Shown here piece by piece: positions 26,957 through 36,866 of a DNA stretch of 64,000 bases (position 1 is the stretch's first letter; each line of letters starts with the position of its first letter). The notes under the pieces were generated by a model. It was not told the origin of the DNA and did not search any database. It saw nothing but the letters and a program-made list of their open reading frames with translations. Source of the stretch: Candidatus Electrothrix aestuarii (GTDB lineage Bacteria > Desulfobacterota > Desulfobulbia > Desulfobulbales > Desulfobulbaceae). The position numbers and the translations under genes were made by a program. The stretch is taken from assembly GCA_032595685.2 (NCBI GenBank), contig CP159373.1, positions 5,046,700 through 5,110,699 of the forward strand, written 5' to 3'.

Positions 26957-28651
26957 TCATACCGCAACAGCCTCAATTTCAGTTCCATCGGTCAGCAAGA
27001 GATAGGACTTCAATTTAGGCAAGCGTCTGATATCAGAGAGTGCCTGATACGACCTGATCTGGGCAATCCCCTCGGTCCGTTTTGCTTCCATTCCCCTTGC
27101 CCCTTCTTTTTTCTTGCTGAATTTCAGCTCAAAGAGAAACTGATAGCGTACCTGAATAGGCTGACGCTCCAACAGGAGAATATCTGGATAGCGCATATTC
27201 ACCTCGGCCTCGCTACGGATAAAATAGACCTCGGACTGATTCAGCAGGGTCAAGATGACAGCCTTGATATGCTTCTCATCCATACGCATGAAATCACGAT
27301 TGGAGAAGAGAGCCAACACGCTACGAATCTCTTCAAGCAGCGGATTGATATTATTGTGCAGAGCCAGCTCGGCCACAGCATTTTCCAAGGTGTGTTTCTC
27401 CACCCTGATCTGAGCCCGCTGCTCAATTTCTGCTCTGAAATAGCTGTAGTACAGTTTCTGAATGACATAATTGGGCACCACATAGCGCACCTGACCGAGC
27501 ACTGTGCCGCTGATAGTAATAAACCCCATGTAGAGAAGCAGACTGATAAAATCGTCACGCTCAAAAGGCTTGTGCATATCCAAATCAAGCTTGCCCTTAT
27601 GCAGTCCGACTATTTCCTGGTGAACAATCAGTTCCTCAAGGGTTTGGAAGTTACGTTCCCTATCGCCGATCCCGAAAAGCCGCATAATTTTGCCATAATC
27701 CGAGGCAATATTGTCATCCAGCATCCGATCTGGCCAAAGGCAATCGGCCACATCAAAATGTTTCAGAAAATACAAGACCATATCAGGATTAAATATCTTC
27801 TGATCAGCACGAATGCTGAAGCGGTATCCGTTGTACCAGCTCTCCAGGGTGCGCATAACCTCTTGCAAATTCAATCCGCAGGTCTCAACCAACGGTCGGA
27901 CCATCTCCTCGGTTTCCTGCGCAGTAAACCCCATTACCTGATTAAAATGATGATGATAGGTAATATTATCACCGATATTGAAACCGCTGGTCATACTGTC
28001 CAGAGTGATAGAGGTCACACCGGTGATAAAAAGACGATCAACAATCCCCTCCGTAGTAGCGGTCTTGATAACCTCATAAAAGGCTCGGACAAAACCACCC
28101 TTGCCCACGATTTCGCTGAACAACTCCTGATCTTCTCCGAGCAGGGCATTGGCGAAATGATCATACTCATCAATAAGCAGATAAATATTTGCATCTTTGA
28201 CGATCTCAAAAAAAGCCTTCAGCAGAGAGGCCGGAGAGAGGTTCTCGTCCATACGTCGGACAGCTTCGACAGGATACTGATAATCCCTTAAAAAGGTGCG
28301 TAATCTTCCGGCAACCTCAAAAGCGAAATCCCGTTCTACTCTTTCCTGGTCTTTAATGCTGATCCCGCTGAACTCCATGAACAGGATCTGGTAGCTGTTT
28401 TTCAACGGCGTGGGGTTCTGGCCGATAGCAAGATGCCCGAAAAGTGTCTCGAATTCTTCCTTGTAGAGGATGTCGTAATAGTAACGGAGAGTAGAGAGGA
28501 AAAGAGTTTTGCCGAAGCGGCGGGGACGGAGCAGGATGTTGTAGCTGCCACTCTGCTCCAGTACTTCGATGTACTTTGTTTTATCAATATACAGAAGATC
28601 CTGGGTAATGATTTTTTTAAAATTACTTTTTCCGTACGGTATCTTCTTCAT
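26957..28651 (-). CDS. AAA-ATPase-like protein with C-terminal PD-(D/E)XK nuclease domain
   Basis: A 564-residue protein of the widespread AAA-ATPase_like/PDDEXK_9 pair family. The N-terminus KKIPYGKSNFKKIITQDLLYIDKTKYIEVLEQSG is followed by RPRRFGKTLFLSTLRYYYD, a Walker A variant (RRFGKT) typical of the family. A Walker B-like YLLIDEYDHFANAL and a sensor-like RLFITGVTSIT follow. The C-terminal region (VNMRYPDILLLERQPIQVRYQFLFELKFSKK) holds the nuclease D and E-L-K. These genes are numerous in Desulfobacterota and Bacteroidetes genomes and behave like mobile or selfish genes. Role unknown. It is divergent from ispE. Confidence 0.85.
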   Translation of the reverse strand: MKKIPYGKSNFKKIITQDLLYIDKTKYIEVLEQSGSYNILLRPRRFGKTLFLSTLRYYYDILYKEEFETLFGHLAIGQNPTPLKNSYQILFMEFSGISIKDQERVERDFAFEVAGRLRTFLRDYQYPVEAVRRMDENLSPASLLKAFFEIVKDANIYLLIDEYDHFANALLGEDQELFSEIVGKGGFVRAFYEVIKTATTEGIVDRLFITGVTSITLDSMTSGFNIGDNITYHHHFNQVMGFTAQETEEMVRPLVETCGLNLQEVMRTLESWYNGYRFSIRADQKIFNPDMVLYFLKHFDVADCLWPDRMLDDNIASDYGKIMRLFGIGDRERNFQTLEELIVHQEIVGLHKGKLDLDMHKPFERDDFISLLLYMGFITISGTVLGQVRYVVPNYVIQKLYYSYFRAEIEQRAQIRVEKHTLENAVAELALHNNINPLLEEIRSVLALFSNRDFMRMDEKHIKAVILTLLNQSEVYFIRSEAEVNMRYPDILLLERQPIQVRYQFLFELKFSKKKEGARGMEAKRTEGIAQIRSYQALSDIRRLPKLKSYLLLTDGTEIEAVAV

Positions 28652-28686
28652 ATTTTTTCTTTATTTGCAGGAAGCAGGCGCCTGTG

Positions 28687-28722
28687 CCCGAATGTCCTGC
28701 TGTGAGAAACCGAACATTCGGG
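28687..28722. other. 9-bp perfect inverted repeat
   Basis: CCCGAATGT and ACATTCGGG with an 18-bp loop, in the divergent promoter region upstream of the AAA-ATPase-like gene. Could be an operator. Nothing else supports a role. Confidence 0.35.
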
Positions 28723-28826
28723 CGGCCACATAAAACCACCCCAGTTGTCGTAACCCCGTTCCAAATCCGGTCAAAAAACAACCCTCGCCCCAGAACCCAT
28801 TGATATCAAAAAGCAAAAAACACCTT

Positions 28827-28925
28827 TTGCGCGAACCTCCAAAAAACACTCATTTCTTCTGTATCGCCCATCCCAGGAGGATCGCGAACCTCCCGGTATT
28901 TTCTGTCTCACACAGGTTCGCGCAG
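28827..28925. repeat. Element with GCGCGAACC termini, related to the CRISPR leader
   Basis: A 99-bp stretch bounded by TTGCGCGAACC and GGTTCGCGCAG. Read on the minus strand it shares TGCGCGAACC, ACAGAAAA and GGAGGTTCGC, in the same order and spacing, with 61170-61215 in the CRISPR leader. It is either a dispersed element or an orphan leader; no CRISPR repeat follows. Confidence 0.55.
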
Positions 28926-29125
28926 AACAAAGAGTAAATCGGAACATACAACCTGACAAGTATTTTCTACTTTACTCCAGGACAAGACCCAAGGCCCAGG
29001 AAAGCCTTCCAAACATTATTCCCGCTCTTGCCCCTTCCTTCGGGCTTATGGTATCCTGCCTCCCGACCTGAGAAAAACACAATCCGGCATATCCTCTCTA
29101 TTCCCTCTCTGCAAGGACAAACAAC

Positions 29126-30067
29126 GTGACACAACAGACAACTCCACTCAAGCTGCGGGCTCCGGCCAAGATCAACCTCACCCTGAAAATTCTGGGAAAA
29201 AGGGAGGATGGTTATCACGAGCTGGAGACCCTGATGCAAAAGGTTTCCCTCTTTGATGAACTTGAGCTGAGCCTCACATCCGATCCAGGCATAACTATAC
29301 ATTGCTCCAATTACTCCAATGCAGACCTGCCAGAGGATAAGGATAATATCGCGGTACGGGCAGCGCAGCTTTTTCTCCAGGAGACCAATAACAGCAGCCA
29401 AGGCGTTAACATCGTGCTGAAAAAAAACATTCCCATTGCCGCTGGCCTGGGTGGTGGCTCCAGCAATGCCGCAGCTGTTATCAACGGTCTTGATCAGCTC
29501 ATGAACACCAACTGCCCGGCGGAACAACGGGTCGAAATGGGAGTACGAATAGGTGCCGATGTCCCCTTGTTCGTTTATGATTTCCCAGCAGCCCTTGCCA
29601 GAGGTATAGGAGAACGCCTCCTACCAGTTCCTTCCTTATCCGCCTTTCAAGTGCTCCTTGTTAATCCAGGGATCCTCGTTTCAACAAAATGGGCCTTTGA
29701 AGCTTTTTCCGCAACAGCAAAAAGAATTACATTGACAGCCGAAAAAAAAACGTTTACTCTTCCTTGCTCTAAAAATTGTAGGCAAAAAATTGCATCGGAC
29801 AAGGGACAGTCTCAGGACTTTATCTTTCCAGATGACTTGCACAACGATCTTGAGCTGGTGACGGCGGAACGCCACCCCATCATCCAGAACTTGAAAGATC
29901 GTCTGCTTACCAACGGAGCAGCAGGGGCAATGATGTCCGGTTCCGGCTCAACAGTCTTCGGACTTTTTCATGAGACGGCCAAAGATCAGGCAGAACAGTG
30001 CCACAGCCTGCTCCAACAAGAATATGATCAAGTATACCTTGTTTCTCCTCTTGAGGGAAAACAGTGA
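29126..30067 (+). CDS. ispE: 4-(cytidine 5'-diphospho)-2-C-methyl-D-erythritol kinase
   Basis: GHMP kinase of 313 residues phosphorylating CDP-ME in the non-mevalonate isoprenoid pathway. The N-terminal LRAPAKINLTLKILGKREDGYHEL has the Lys/Asp region of IspE. The ATP loop IPIAAGLGGGSSNAAA (about 105-120) and the C-terminal GAAGAMMSGSGSTVFGLF complete the fold. Start GTG at 29126 follows AAGGA. A low-complexity insertion around residues 190-225 (KKTFTLPCSKNCRQKIASDKGQ) is longer than in E. coli. It heads the housekeeping block and is followed 33 bp later by tRNA-Gln. Confidence 0.95.
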   Translation: MTQQTTPLKLRAPAKINLTLKILGKREDGYHELETLMQKVSLFDELELSLTSDPGITIHCSNYSNADLPEDKDNIAVRAAQLFLQETNNSSQGVNIVLKKNIPIAAGLGGGSSNAAAVINGLDQLMNTNCPAEQRVEMGVRIGADVPLFVYDFPAALARGIGERLLPVPSLSAFQVLLVNPGILVSTKWAFEAFSATAKRITLTAEKKTFTLPCSKNCRQKIASDKGQSQDFIFPDDLHNDLELVTAERHPIIQNLKDRLLTNGAAGAMMSGSGSTVFGLFHETAKDQAEQCHSLLQQEYDQVYLVSPLEGKQ

Positions 30068-30099
30068 GCTGATCAAAAAACAGAGCGTAAAAAACAGGA

Positions 30100-30174
30100 T
30101 GGGGCGTCGTCAAGCGGTAAGACACAAGGTTTTGATCCTTGCATTCGGGGGTTCGAATCCCTCCGCCCCAGCCA
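30100..30174 (+). tRNA. tRNA-Gln (anticodon UUG)
   Basis: Complete cloverleaf: acceptor TGGGGCG pairs with CGCCCCA. The anticodon stem CAAGG/CCTTG encloses loop TTTTGAT with anticodon TTG. The T arm is CGGGGGTTCGAATCCCTC. CCA is encoded at 30172-30174. The ispE-tRNA-Gln-prs order is known from other Desulfobacterota. Confidence 0.96.
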
Positions 30175-30206
30175 GTTTTTACTAGGCATGCTATAGAGGT
30201 TCTAAA

Positions 30207-31145
30207 ATGCCAAACATAATGAAGGTGTTCACCGGCAACGCCAATCCGGAAATCGCCCAGGAAATTTGCAATTATCTCGACATGCCGCTGTCAAAAGCGG
30301 AAGTCAGACAGTTCAGTGACGGTGAAGTCTCTGTCGAGATAGGGGAAAATGTACGCGGCACAGATGTTTTTGTTATTCAGCCGACCTGTACACCGGTTAA
30401 CGATCACCTGATGGAATTGGTGATCATGGTGGACGCATTGCGCAGAGCATCGGCAAGACGTATCACAGCAGTCCTGCCGTATTACGGCTATGCGCGTCAG
30501 GATCGCAAAGTACGGCCCCGTGTACCAATTACAGCTAAAGCTGTGGCAGAGATGCTGATGGCCGTAGGTACCAGAAGGGTCCTGTGCATGGACTTGCATG
30601 CGGGTCAGATCCAGGGTTTTTTCAATATCCCGGTGGATCATCTTTATTCCGCACCGATTCTGCTCAAACATATTCGTCGTAATTTTGAAGACGTGGTTAT
30701 GGTTTCACCAGATGCTGGCGGTGTGGAGCGTACCAGGGCTTTTGCTAAGCGTTTGAATGCCGACTTGGCTATTATTGACAAGCGTCGTGAACGGGCCAAC
30801 GAGTGCGAGGCCATGAACGTTATTGGCGATGTCAGCGGCAAGACGGCTATTTTGCTGGACGACATGGTTGATACCGCTGGCACCTTATGCGGTGCTGCTG
30901 CCCGATTAAAAGAAAACGGGGCCAAAGAAGTTCATGCCTGCTGTGCCCATGCAGTCCTTTCCGGGCCAGCCATTGAGCGCATCAACGATTCGCAGATAAA
31001 ATCATTAGTGGTAACCAATTCGATACCGCTTGCAGATAAAGGCGAACGTTGCGATAAAATTAAAGTGCTGTCTGTCGGCGAGCTGCTTGGTGAGGCTATC
31101 AGTCGCATCCATTCGGAAGACTCGGTCAGTTATCTCTTTGTGTAG
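30207..31145 (+). CDS. prs: Ribose-phosphate pyrophosphokinase
   Basis: PRPP synthase of 312 residues making the precursor of nucleotides, His and Trp from ribose 5-phosphate and ATP. It shows [17 protein letters not shown] at the start, the flexible-loop [14 protein letters not shown], the metal-site [19 protein letters not shown], and the PRPP-binding loop [14 protein letters not shown]. Class I length. It is followed 85 bp later by rplY, a very common pairing. Confidence 0.97.
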   Translation: MPNIMKVFTGNANPEIAQEICNYLDMPLSKAEVRQFSDGEVSVEIGENVRGTDVFVIQPTCTPVNDHLMELVIMVDALRRASARRITAVLPYYGYARQDRKVRPRVPITAKAVAEMLMAVGTRRVLCMDLHAGQIQGFFNIPVDHLYSAPILLKHIRRNFEDVVMVSPDAGGVERTRAFAKRLNADLAIIDKRRERANECEAMNVIGDVSGKTAILLDDMVDTAGTLCGAAARLKENGAKEVHACCAHAVLSGPAIERINDSQIKSLVVTNSIPLADKGERCDKIKVLSVGELLGEAISRIHSEDSVSYLFV

Positions 31146-31230
31146 CCTGTCCGCTGTTCAGCTTGCGGTTCCGATAGAAAATTTCAAAATTTAATTTTGC
31201 TATATCTCTTAGAAAAGAAAGGGGAATGAT

Positions 31231-31788
31231 ATGATTCAGGTTGATATTCCGGCCGCTGTTCGGACAGCCTTCGGAAAAGGTGAATCACGGCGTCTTCGTG
31301 TGGATAAAAAGACTCCTGCTGTACTGTACGGAAAGGGTGAGGATGCTCTGGCCCTGCAATTTGACGAAGCAATATTGCACAAAGATTTGCTGTTCATTCA
31401 TGGTCGCAATGCAGTTGTGACCCTGGATATCGACGGTGACTCTGCTGACAAACGTCATGTATTGGTTCGTGAAATCCAGAAACATCCTGTTCAGGAACGA
31501 GTTCTCCACGTTGATTTCCAGGAAATTGACCTTGAGACCACCAGAAAATTCAAAGTTGATCTGCGCCTGACCGGTGTGGCCAAAGGCGTTGACATGGGTG
31601 GAGATTTGGAGGTTTCCAAATATTCTGTCGTTCTACAAGGACGTCCGCTGGATATTCCAGATGAGATCGTAGCAGACATCACCTCTCTGGAGCGCGGTGG
31701 TAAGGGGCTGACCTGTGGCGACCTGTCCATCCCGGAAAACGTTGAGATGTTGGACAAGCCAGGAGCAGTCTGCGCTGCTGTTATCTAA
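31231..31788 (+). CDS. rplY: 50S ribosomal protein L25/general stress protein Ctc
   Basis: Ribosomal protein of 185 residues binding 5S rRNA, of the long Ctc type: an L25 domain (residues 1-90, with RVDKKTPAVLYGKGED and HVLVREIQKHPVQERVLHVDFQEID) and a C-terminal TL5-like beta domain (ADITSLERGGKGLTCGDLSIPENVEML). ATG follows AAGAAAGGGGAATGAT. It is co-directional with prs and pth and followed by a clear terminator. Confidence 0.95.
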   Translation: MIQVDIPAAVRTAFGKGESRRLRVDKKTPAVLYGKGEDALALQFDEAILHKDLLFIHGRNAVVTLDIDGDSADKRHVLVREIQKHPVQERVLHVDFQEIDLETTRKFKVDLRLTGVAKGVDMGGDLEVSKYSVVLQGRPLDIPDEIVADITSLERGGKGLTCGDLSIPENVEMLDKPGAVCAAVI

Positions 31789-31812
31789 TACAGTACCAGA
31801 ACGTAGTTTTAT

Positions 31813-31848
31813 AAAACCGGTAGGAAGCTTGCTTTCTTCCGGTTTTTT
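31813..31848 (+). terminator. Rho-independent terminator after rplY
   Basis: AAAACCGGTAGGAAG pairs with CTTCCGGTTTT (one bulged T) and runs into six T. It ends the prs-rplY transcript. Confidence 0.85.
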
Positions 31849-31977
31849 CATTTCTACTCAGCAGCCCCCTCCTATCAGCCCTTCGCACCTCACCTCCTCA
31901 AGATCACCTTTCACTTTGAACCTCGCGAATCCTTAAAAATCAGGAAAACCCCATTACTCCCATAGAAGGATACTGTC

Positions 31978-32568
31978 ATGGCAGATTCTCACTATCTCAT
32001 TATCGGACTCGGTAATCCAGGAACACAATACCAACTGACCCGTCATAATGCAGGCTTTCTCGCGCTTGACGATTTTGCCGACCAACATCATTGCCAGCTC
32101 AAGAGCGAAAAATGGAACGGGCTCTACGCTTCCGAACGCATCGAAGGGCAACGGGTTATCCTTCTCAAGCCACAGACCTTTATGAATAAGTCCGGGGAAA
32201 GCGCAATTCGCTTCATCGACTTCTACCAAATCCCTCTCTCGAATATCCTGGTCATCTACGACGACCTTGATCTTGCCCGAGGGCGGGTGAAGATTGCAGC
32301 CAAAGGAGGACCTGGTGGACATAACGGCATTCGCTCTCTGATTCAACACCTCGGTTCGTCTGATTTTTCCCGGCTCAAAATAGGGATAGGACGCCCGGAG
32401 CGGGATGAGCAGGGACGCGGCATCCCAGTTGATCGCTATGTGCTGGGAAACTTTAACGATGAAGAGCTTGCTCTCTTCAATGAACGCCTTAGCCTGATAC
32501 ACGAGGCTATCAGCCTCTTTCTCCGGCAGGATGTGCATCAATGTATGAACAAGATTAATGGACGTTAA
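31978..32568 (+). CDS. pth: Peptidyl-tRNA hydrolase
   Basis: A 196-residue enzyme that releases tRNA from drop-off peptidyl-tRNA. It shows LIIGLGNPGTQYQLTRHNAGFLALDDFA (catalytic His in RHNAGF), LLKPQTFMNKSGES, the conserved VIYDDLDLARGRVKIAAKGGPGGHNGIRSL with catalytic Asp, and RLKIGIGRP. It is an independent unit after the rplY terminator. Confidence 0.96.
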   Translation: MADSHYLIIGLGNPGTQYQLTRHNAGFLALDDFADQHHCQLKSEKWNGLYASERIEGQRVILLKPQTFMNKSGESAIRFIDFYQIPLSNILVIYDDLDLARGRVKIAAKGGPGGHNGIRSLIQHLGSSDFSRLKIGIGRPERDEQGRGIPVDRYVLGNFNDEELALFNERLSLIHEAISLFLRQDVHQCMNKINGR

Positions 32569-32726
32569 GCAAGATACCCACATTCACCTTGCTCAAGAGC
32601 ACGGTCACTTTTTACTGACATCTTTTTCCATTCTTTGCCAAATAGGGAAAAGTATGGTATAGTCTTTCCTTGGTCCCTACAAACTCTTTTTCGTTTGTAG
32701 TCAATTTGCAGTCAGCCGGAGTTGTT

Positions 32727-33230
32727 ATGAGTAGAGGCAAGGGGAGAACTATGTTTACAACAGGTGATATGGCGGTGTACCCTTCACACGGCGTTGGCCG
32801 CATTGAAGACATTGAGGTACAGACCATCGGTGGTATTGATCAATCGTTTTATGTTCTTAAAATTCTTGATAACGATATGACCATCATGATTCCCACAGCT
32901 ACCTGTGAGAATGTCGGTCTCAGACCTATTATTTCCAAAAACGAAGTAAAAAAAGTTGTCGATATTCTGAAAGATCGTGATATTAAAGTCAGTGTCCAGA
33001 CCTGGAACCGGCGATATCGCGACTACATGGAAAAAATTAAAACCGGTTCCGTCTTTGAAGTTGCAGTGGTCTTACGCGACCTGCTCCTGCTTAAAGGAGA
33101 CAAAGACCTTTCCTACGGAGAGCGCAAGATGATGGACACAGCCAAGAGTCTTCTCATCAAAGAGATCTCTCTGGCCAAGAAGGTCGAAGAGGAAAAAGTG
33201 GAAAAACAGATCGACAAAATCTTTGACTGA
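32727..33230 (+). CDS. carD: CarD-family transcriptional regulator
   Basis: RNA polymerase-binding CarD/CdnL-type protein, 167 residues from ATG 32727 (GGAG five bases upstream). ATG 32751, preceded by GGGGAG and giving an MFTTGDMAVYPSHGVG start as in homologues, is an equal alternative. The N-terminal Tudor-like RNAP-interacting domain (GDMAVYPSHGVGRIEDIEVQ...YVLKILDNDMTIMIPTATCENVGLRPI) is followed by the helical DNA-contact domain (WNRRYRDYMEKIKTGSVFEVAVVLRDLLLLKGDKDLSYGERKMMDTAKSLL). It stabilises open complexes, typically at rRNA promoters. It overlaps the next gene by 8 bp. Confidence 0.92.
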   Translation: MSRGKGRTMFTTGDMAVYPSHGVGRIEDIEVQTIGGIDQSFYVLKILDNDMTIMIPTATCENVGLRPIISKNEVKKVVDILKDRDIKVSVQTWNRRYRDYMEKIKTGSVFEVAVVLRDLLLLKGDKDLSYGERKMMDTAKSLLIKEISLAKKVEEEKVEKQIDKIFD

Positions 33231-34194
33231 TTTCCTTTCCAGCAGGACTATTTTGCCCTCCGCGCGTATCCCTTCACATTATCACATCCAGTCCCGGGAA
33301 AACGGGATGCGCCTTGATCATTTTCTGGCCCTCCATTTTCCCGAGCATTCCCGCTCCAGTCTCGGTAAAAACATACGCTCTTCTCATATTTTAGTCAATG
33401 AGAAAACCGTCAAGCCTGGACACCGTTTACACCCTGATGATGTTGTTCTTGTAGATTTTCCTCCACGTATTGATAAGGATGAACCGCTGGCCCAGCCAGT
33501 AGATTTTTCTGTATTATACGAGGATGAAAGTCTGGTTGTGATCAATAAACCACCGGGTTTGGTTGTACATCCTGCTGCCGGTCATGCCGATAAGACCTTA
33601 GTCAACGGACTCCTTCATCGCTATGCTGATATGGCAAGCCTTGAAGGCGGCAGACCTGGGATTGTTCATCGCCTTGACAAGGACACCTCAGGAATTCTTC
33701 TGGTTGCCAGGACAGAAAAAGTCCAGGCTCTGCTCTCGGCTGCCTTTAAGAAACGGCAAGTCAGCAAGACCTACCATGCTCTGCTCCTACGTACACCGGA
33801 GAAACAGAGCGGACGCATTATTGCGCCCATTGGCAGACATCCGGTTCAGCGGAAAAAAATGACTATCCGCTCCGATGGCCGTTATGCTGCAAGTCATTGG
33901 GAGATCCTGGAGACCTTCCCTAACGGTATCTGTTTTGCAGAGATAGGCATAGAGACAGGTCGCACCCATCAGATCAGGGTCCATATGTCTTCCCTTAAGG
34001 CGCCTGTGCTAGGGGACGCCTTGTACGGTGGAAAGGCGGAGAACAAGTTAAAAATCACAGCAGAACGGCAGTTATTGCATGCCTCAACCCTGATCTTTAC
34101 CCACCCTGTAAGCGGCAAGGAATGCAGCTTCACCGCCCCGCTCTGGCCGGACATGGAACAGTTGCTCTCGCAATTACGGGAAAACAGCGAGTAG
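33223..34194 (+). CDS. rluD: RluA/RluD-family 23S rRNA pseudouridine synthase
   Basis: A 323-residue synthase with an N-terminal S4 RNA-binding domain (MRLDHFLALHFPEHSRSSLGKNIRSSHILVNEKTVKPGHRL) and a catalytic domain with GIVHRLDKDTSGILLVART, which carries the catalytic Asp. GRTHQIRVHM and HASTLIFTHPVSG also fit. The start is TTG at 33223 inside the carD end. No good ATG lies upstream, and ATG 33307 would cut into the S4 domain edge. RluD is the likely member, but RluA/RluC-type specificity cannot be excluded. Confidence 0.9.
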   Translation: MTDFLSSRTILPSARIPSHYHIQSRENGMRLDHFLALHFPEHSRSSLGKNIRSSHILVNEKTVKPGHRLHPDDVVLVDFPPRIDKDEPLAQPVDFSVLYEDESLVVINKPPGLVVHPAAGHADKTLVNGLLHRYADMASLEGGRPGIVHRLDKDTSGILLVARTEKVQALLSAAFKKRQVSKTYHALLLRTPEKQSGRIIAPIGRHPVQRKKMTIRSDGRYAASHWEILETFPNGICFAEIGIETGRTHQIRVHMSSLKAPVLGDALYGGKAENKLKITAERQLLHASTLIFTHPVSGKECSFTAPLWPDMEQLLSQLRENSE

Positions 34195-34201
34195 ACGACC
34201 T

Positions 34202-34837
34202 GTGCAAGCTGAACAATTACCCTCAAAAAAGCAAGAAGCGCCTGAACGGCGCGTCATCGGGGTCACCGGTGGCATAGGATCAGGTAAAAGTCGGGCATCC
34301 TCCTTTCTTGCCCAAGAATATAATCTTCCACTGATCAATCTTGATATTGTTTGCCGAGATCTTCTCCAACCCGGCAATGCTGGCTGGCAGGCCCTGCGCA
34401 AGCTCTTGCCGGAGGACTACTTTTCTCCAACCGGAGAACTCGACCGAGCATATTTTCGTCAGCAGCTCTTTGCTGACACCTCCTTGCGGGAACAGGTTGA
34501 TGCAACGCTTCACCCTCTGGCCCGTCAGGAAATGGTGCAAAAAATCGAACTCTTGACTGGTCTGGTTCTGGTTGAAATTCCCTTGCTCTTTGAAGCGGGC
34601 TGGCAGGACGATGTGGACTGTACCCTTGTTATCTATGCGGACCTAACTGCACGTATCCAGCGAATTATAGACCGGGATCAGGTCAGCAGAGAACAGGCCC
34701 AACAGGCTATAGCAACCCAACAATGTCTCCGGGAAAAAGCAGCTCACGCGGACTATGTTATTGATAACTCTGGTTCATGGCAACACACCTGCGCCCTGCT
34801 CCACCACTGGCTCACTACTATACTTGATGAAACTTGA
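34202..34837 (+). CDS. coaE: Dephospho-CoA kinase
   Basis: Last enzyme of CoA synthesis, 211 residues, phosphorylating dephospho-CoA at the ribose 3'-OH. P-loop GVTGGIGSGKSRASSFL (about residues 19-35), DIVCRDLLQPG, EIPLLFEAGWQDDVDCTLVIYAD and DRDQVSREQAQQAIATQ are standard CoaE segments. It begins 7 bp after rluD with a GTG start. A C-terminal YVIDNSGS completes the fold. Confidence 0.95.
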   Translation: MQAEQLPSKKQEAPERRVIGVTGGIGSGKSRASSFLAQEYNLPLINLDIVCRDLLQPGNAGWQALRKLLPEDYFSPTGELDRAYFRQQLFADTSLREQVDATLHPLARQEMVQKIELLTGLVLVEIPLLFEAGWQDDVDCTLVIYADLTARIQRIIDRDQVSREQAQQAIATQQCLREKAAHADYVIDNSGSWQHTCALLHHWLTTILDET

Positions 34838-35367
34838 TAAAAAATAAGGGAAAGACCTTTTTTAAAAAAAAAGAATTGACAAGGAAAGTAAAAAACAATA
34901 TTTTAATAAAAAAATATTTTAAATATTTTTTCCAACTTTTTCCTCAAAATTCGATATTTTCGGCAGAGATCATCAGGGCAGCTTGCCCTATCTGTTATTT
35001 AAACAACATAAACAATTCGCAGTACGAGCGGTAACACATCTCCTCTCGCCTCAATCTCCAGTTGTAGAGAGATCAACCAACAGCCATACTTCGAATTCAC
35101 CTGCCTGTTTCATTCTAAAAAAATAACCTAGTTGACATCAAATTGCCCTCAGCCAGATAATTATTTATTCACTGAGTAAAACACTATTTCGAGCCAGTGC
35201 GTTTTCTTTGACTGAATAACTAACTCATACGTTCCGAGAGACACACTGCACTGCGAATAATCACCCGGCACCACATTACGCGCTGAAGACAAAGAATTCC
35301 TGTTCAGCGCAGGACATTCCCTTACCCATCTTATTACTACCCAAACCCGTGGAGGAAGGATCCGTTA
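34838..35367. other. AT-rich intergenic region upstream of rho
   Basis: About 530 bp without a gene I can support. The left third is very AT-rich (long A and T runs after coaE). A 66-codon frame at 34834-35034 is a Lys/Asn-rich chance frame. The right part probably forms the rho leader, since rho is often autoregulated in its own leader, but no specific element is recognisable. The rho ATG follows GGAGGAAGGATCCGTTA. Confidence 0.5.
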
Positions 35368-36615
35368 ATGAATCCTACTGAGTTAAAAAATAAAAATATT
35401 AAAGAACTTGTCGCACTGGCAGCATCTTTGCGTATTGAAGGATACAGCTCCATGCGGAAACAGGAGCTTATCTTCGCTATCCTCAAATCTCAGGCCGATG
35501 AAGACGGTAAGCTTCGCGGAAGCGGGGTCCTTGACGTACTGCAAGATGGGTTCGGCTTTCTCCGGGCACCGGATTACAACTACCTGCCCGGCCCTGACGA
35601 TATCTATGTTTCGCCCTCCCAGATCCGACGACTCAACCTGCGCACAGGTGACACCATTGAAGGTGAAGTCAGGGCACCCAAGGAAAACGAACGCTACTTT
35701 GCCCTCCTCAAAGTCGACAAGGTCAACCACGACGACCCTGAGGAATGTAATAATAAAACCCTGTTCGTCAACCTCACACCTCTGCATCCTGACCAACAGA
35801 TTAACCTTGAGGATGAGCCGGATAATTACTCCACCAGGGTAATGAATATGGTTGCTCCACTGGGTAAGGGGCAGCGTGGCCTCATTGTGGCCCCCCCCCG
35901 CACCGGTAAAACGGTTCTCATGCAGCATATTGCCCAGTCTATCGTCAAAAACCATAAAGAAATCATCCCTATTGTCCTGCTGATTGACGAGCGCCCGGAA
36001 GAGGTTACCGACATGAAGCGGAGCGTGAACGCCGAGGTGGTCAGCTCCACCTTTGACGAACCGCCCCAGCGTCATATCCAGGTAGCAGAAATGGTTATTG
36101 AGAAAGCCAAGCGACTGGTTGAGCACAAAAAAGACGTTGTTATTCTTCTCGATTCCATCACCCGACTGGCGCGTGCCTATAACACGGTCACGCCAGCATC
36201 AGGTAAAATTCTCTCCGGTGGTGTTGAAGCCAATGCCCTGCATCGTCCAAAACGCTTTTTCGGCGCAGCCCGTAATATCGAAGAAGGCGGCAGCCTGACT
36301 ATCCTGGCCACAGCTCTGATTGAAACCGGCAGCCGTATGGACGATGTTATCTTTGAAGAATTCAAAGGAACCGGTAATATGGAGCTGGTACTGGATCGCA
36401 AGATGTCCGACCGACGGATTTATCCGGCCATTAATATCCAGAAGTCCGGTACCCGTAAGGAAGATCTGCTGCTGTCTGAGGAAGAAATGAACCGCATGTG
36501 GATATTGCGCAAATTACTTGCCTCTATGAACCCGGCAGATGCTATGGAATTTCTCCTCGGCAAGATGGAGCAAACCAAGACCAACGGGGAATTCTTTGCT
36601 TCAATGAACAGCTAA
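35368..36615 (+). CDS. rho: Transcription termination factor Rho
   Basis: Hexameric RNA helicase of 415 residues. The N-terminal Rho-N domain ([35 protein letters not shown]) and cold-shock-like RNA-binding domain ([47 protein letters not shown]) are present. The ATPase follows, with Walker [13 protein letters not shown], Walker [17 protein letters not shown], the Q-loop/R-loop region [35 protein letters not shown], and the Arg finger segment. It lacks the long insertion seen in high-GC Gram-positives. Confidence 0.97.
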   Translation: MNPTELKNKNIKELVALAASLRIEGYSSMRKQELIFAILKSQADEDGKLRGSGVLDVLQDGFGFLRAPDYNYLPGPDDIYVSPSQIRRLNLRTGDTIEGEVRAPKENERYFALLKVDKVNHDDPEECNNKTLFVNLTPLHPDQQINLEDEPDNYSTRVMNMVAPLGKGQRGLIVAPPRTGKTVLMQHIAQSIVKNHKEIIPIVLLIDERPEEVTDMKRSVNAEVVSSTFDEPPQRHIQVAEMVIEKAKRLVEHKKDVVILLDSITRLARAYNTVTPASGKILSGGVEANALHRPKRFFGAARNIEEGGSLTILATALIETGSRMDDVIFEEFKGTGNMELVLDRKMSDRRIYPAINIQKSGTRKEDLLLSEEEMNRMWILRKLLASMNPADAMEFLLGKMEQTKTNGEFFASMNS

Positions 36616-36866
36616 TCCTACTCTTTCTCTGCCGGATCGGCACAAGCAGAAAAAAAGCTTTTGAAAGCGATTTTTCTTTGTTTTAAAAGCTAATCCGGGT
36701 ATGATATTTTTTTAAAATCTGTATAATTCTCTCCAGACCCTGCGGATTGAGAGAGGAAAATGAAAATTGCCCAGTCGAGTCATTAGCTTTGCTGGACAAT
36801 TTTATACAAACTTGCAAATAATAACTCGCTGTTATGCGAACATATTCTCTGGAGGCCGAGAAGACG

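Noticed and set aside
34834..35034. A 66-codon plus-strand frame overlapping the end of coaE.
   Set aside because: Lys/Asn/Phe-rich translation of AT-rich DNA, with no ribosome site and no recognisable feature.
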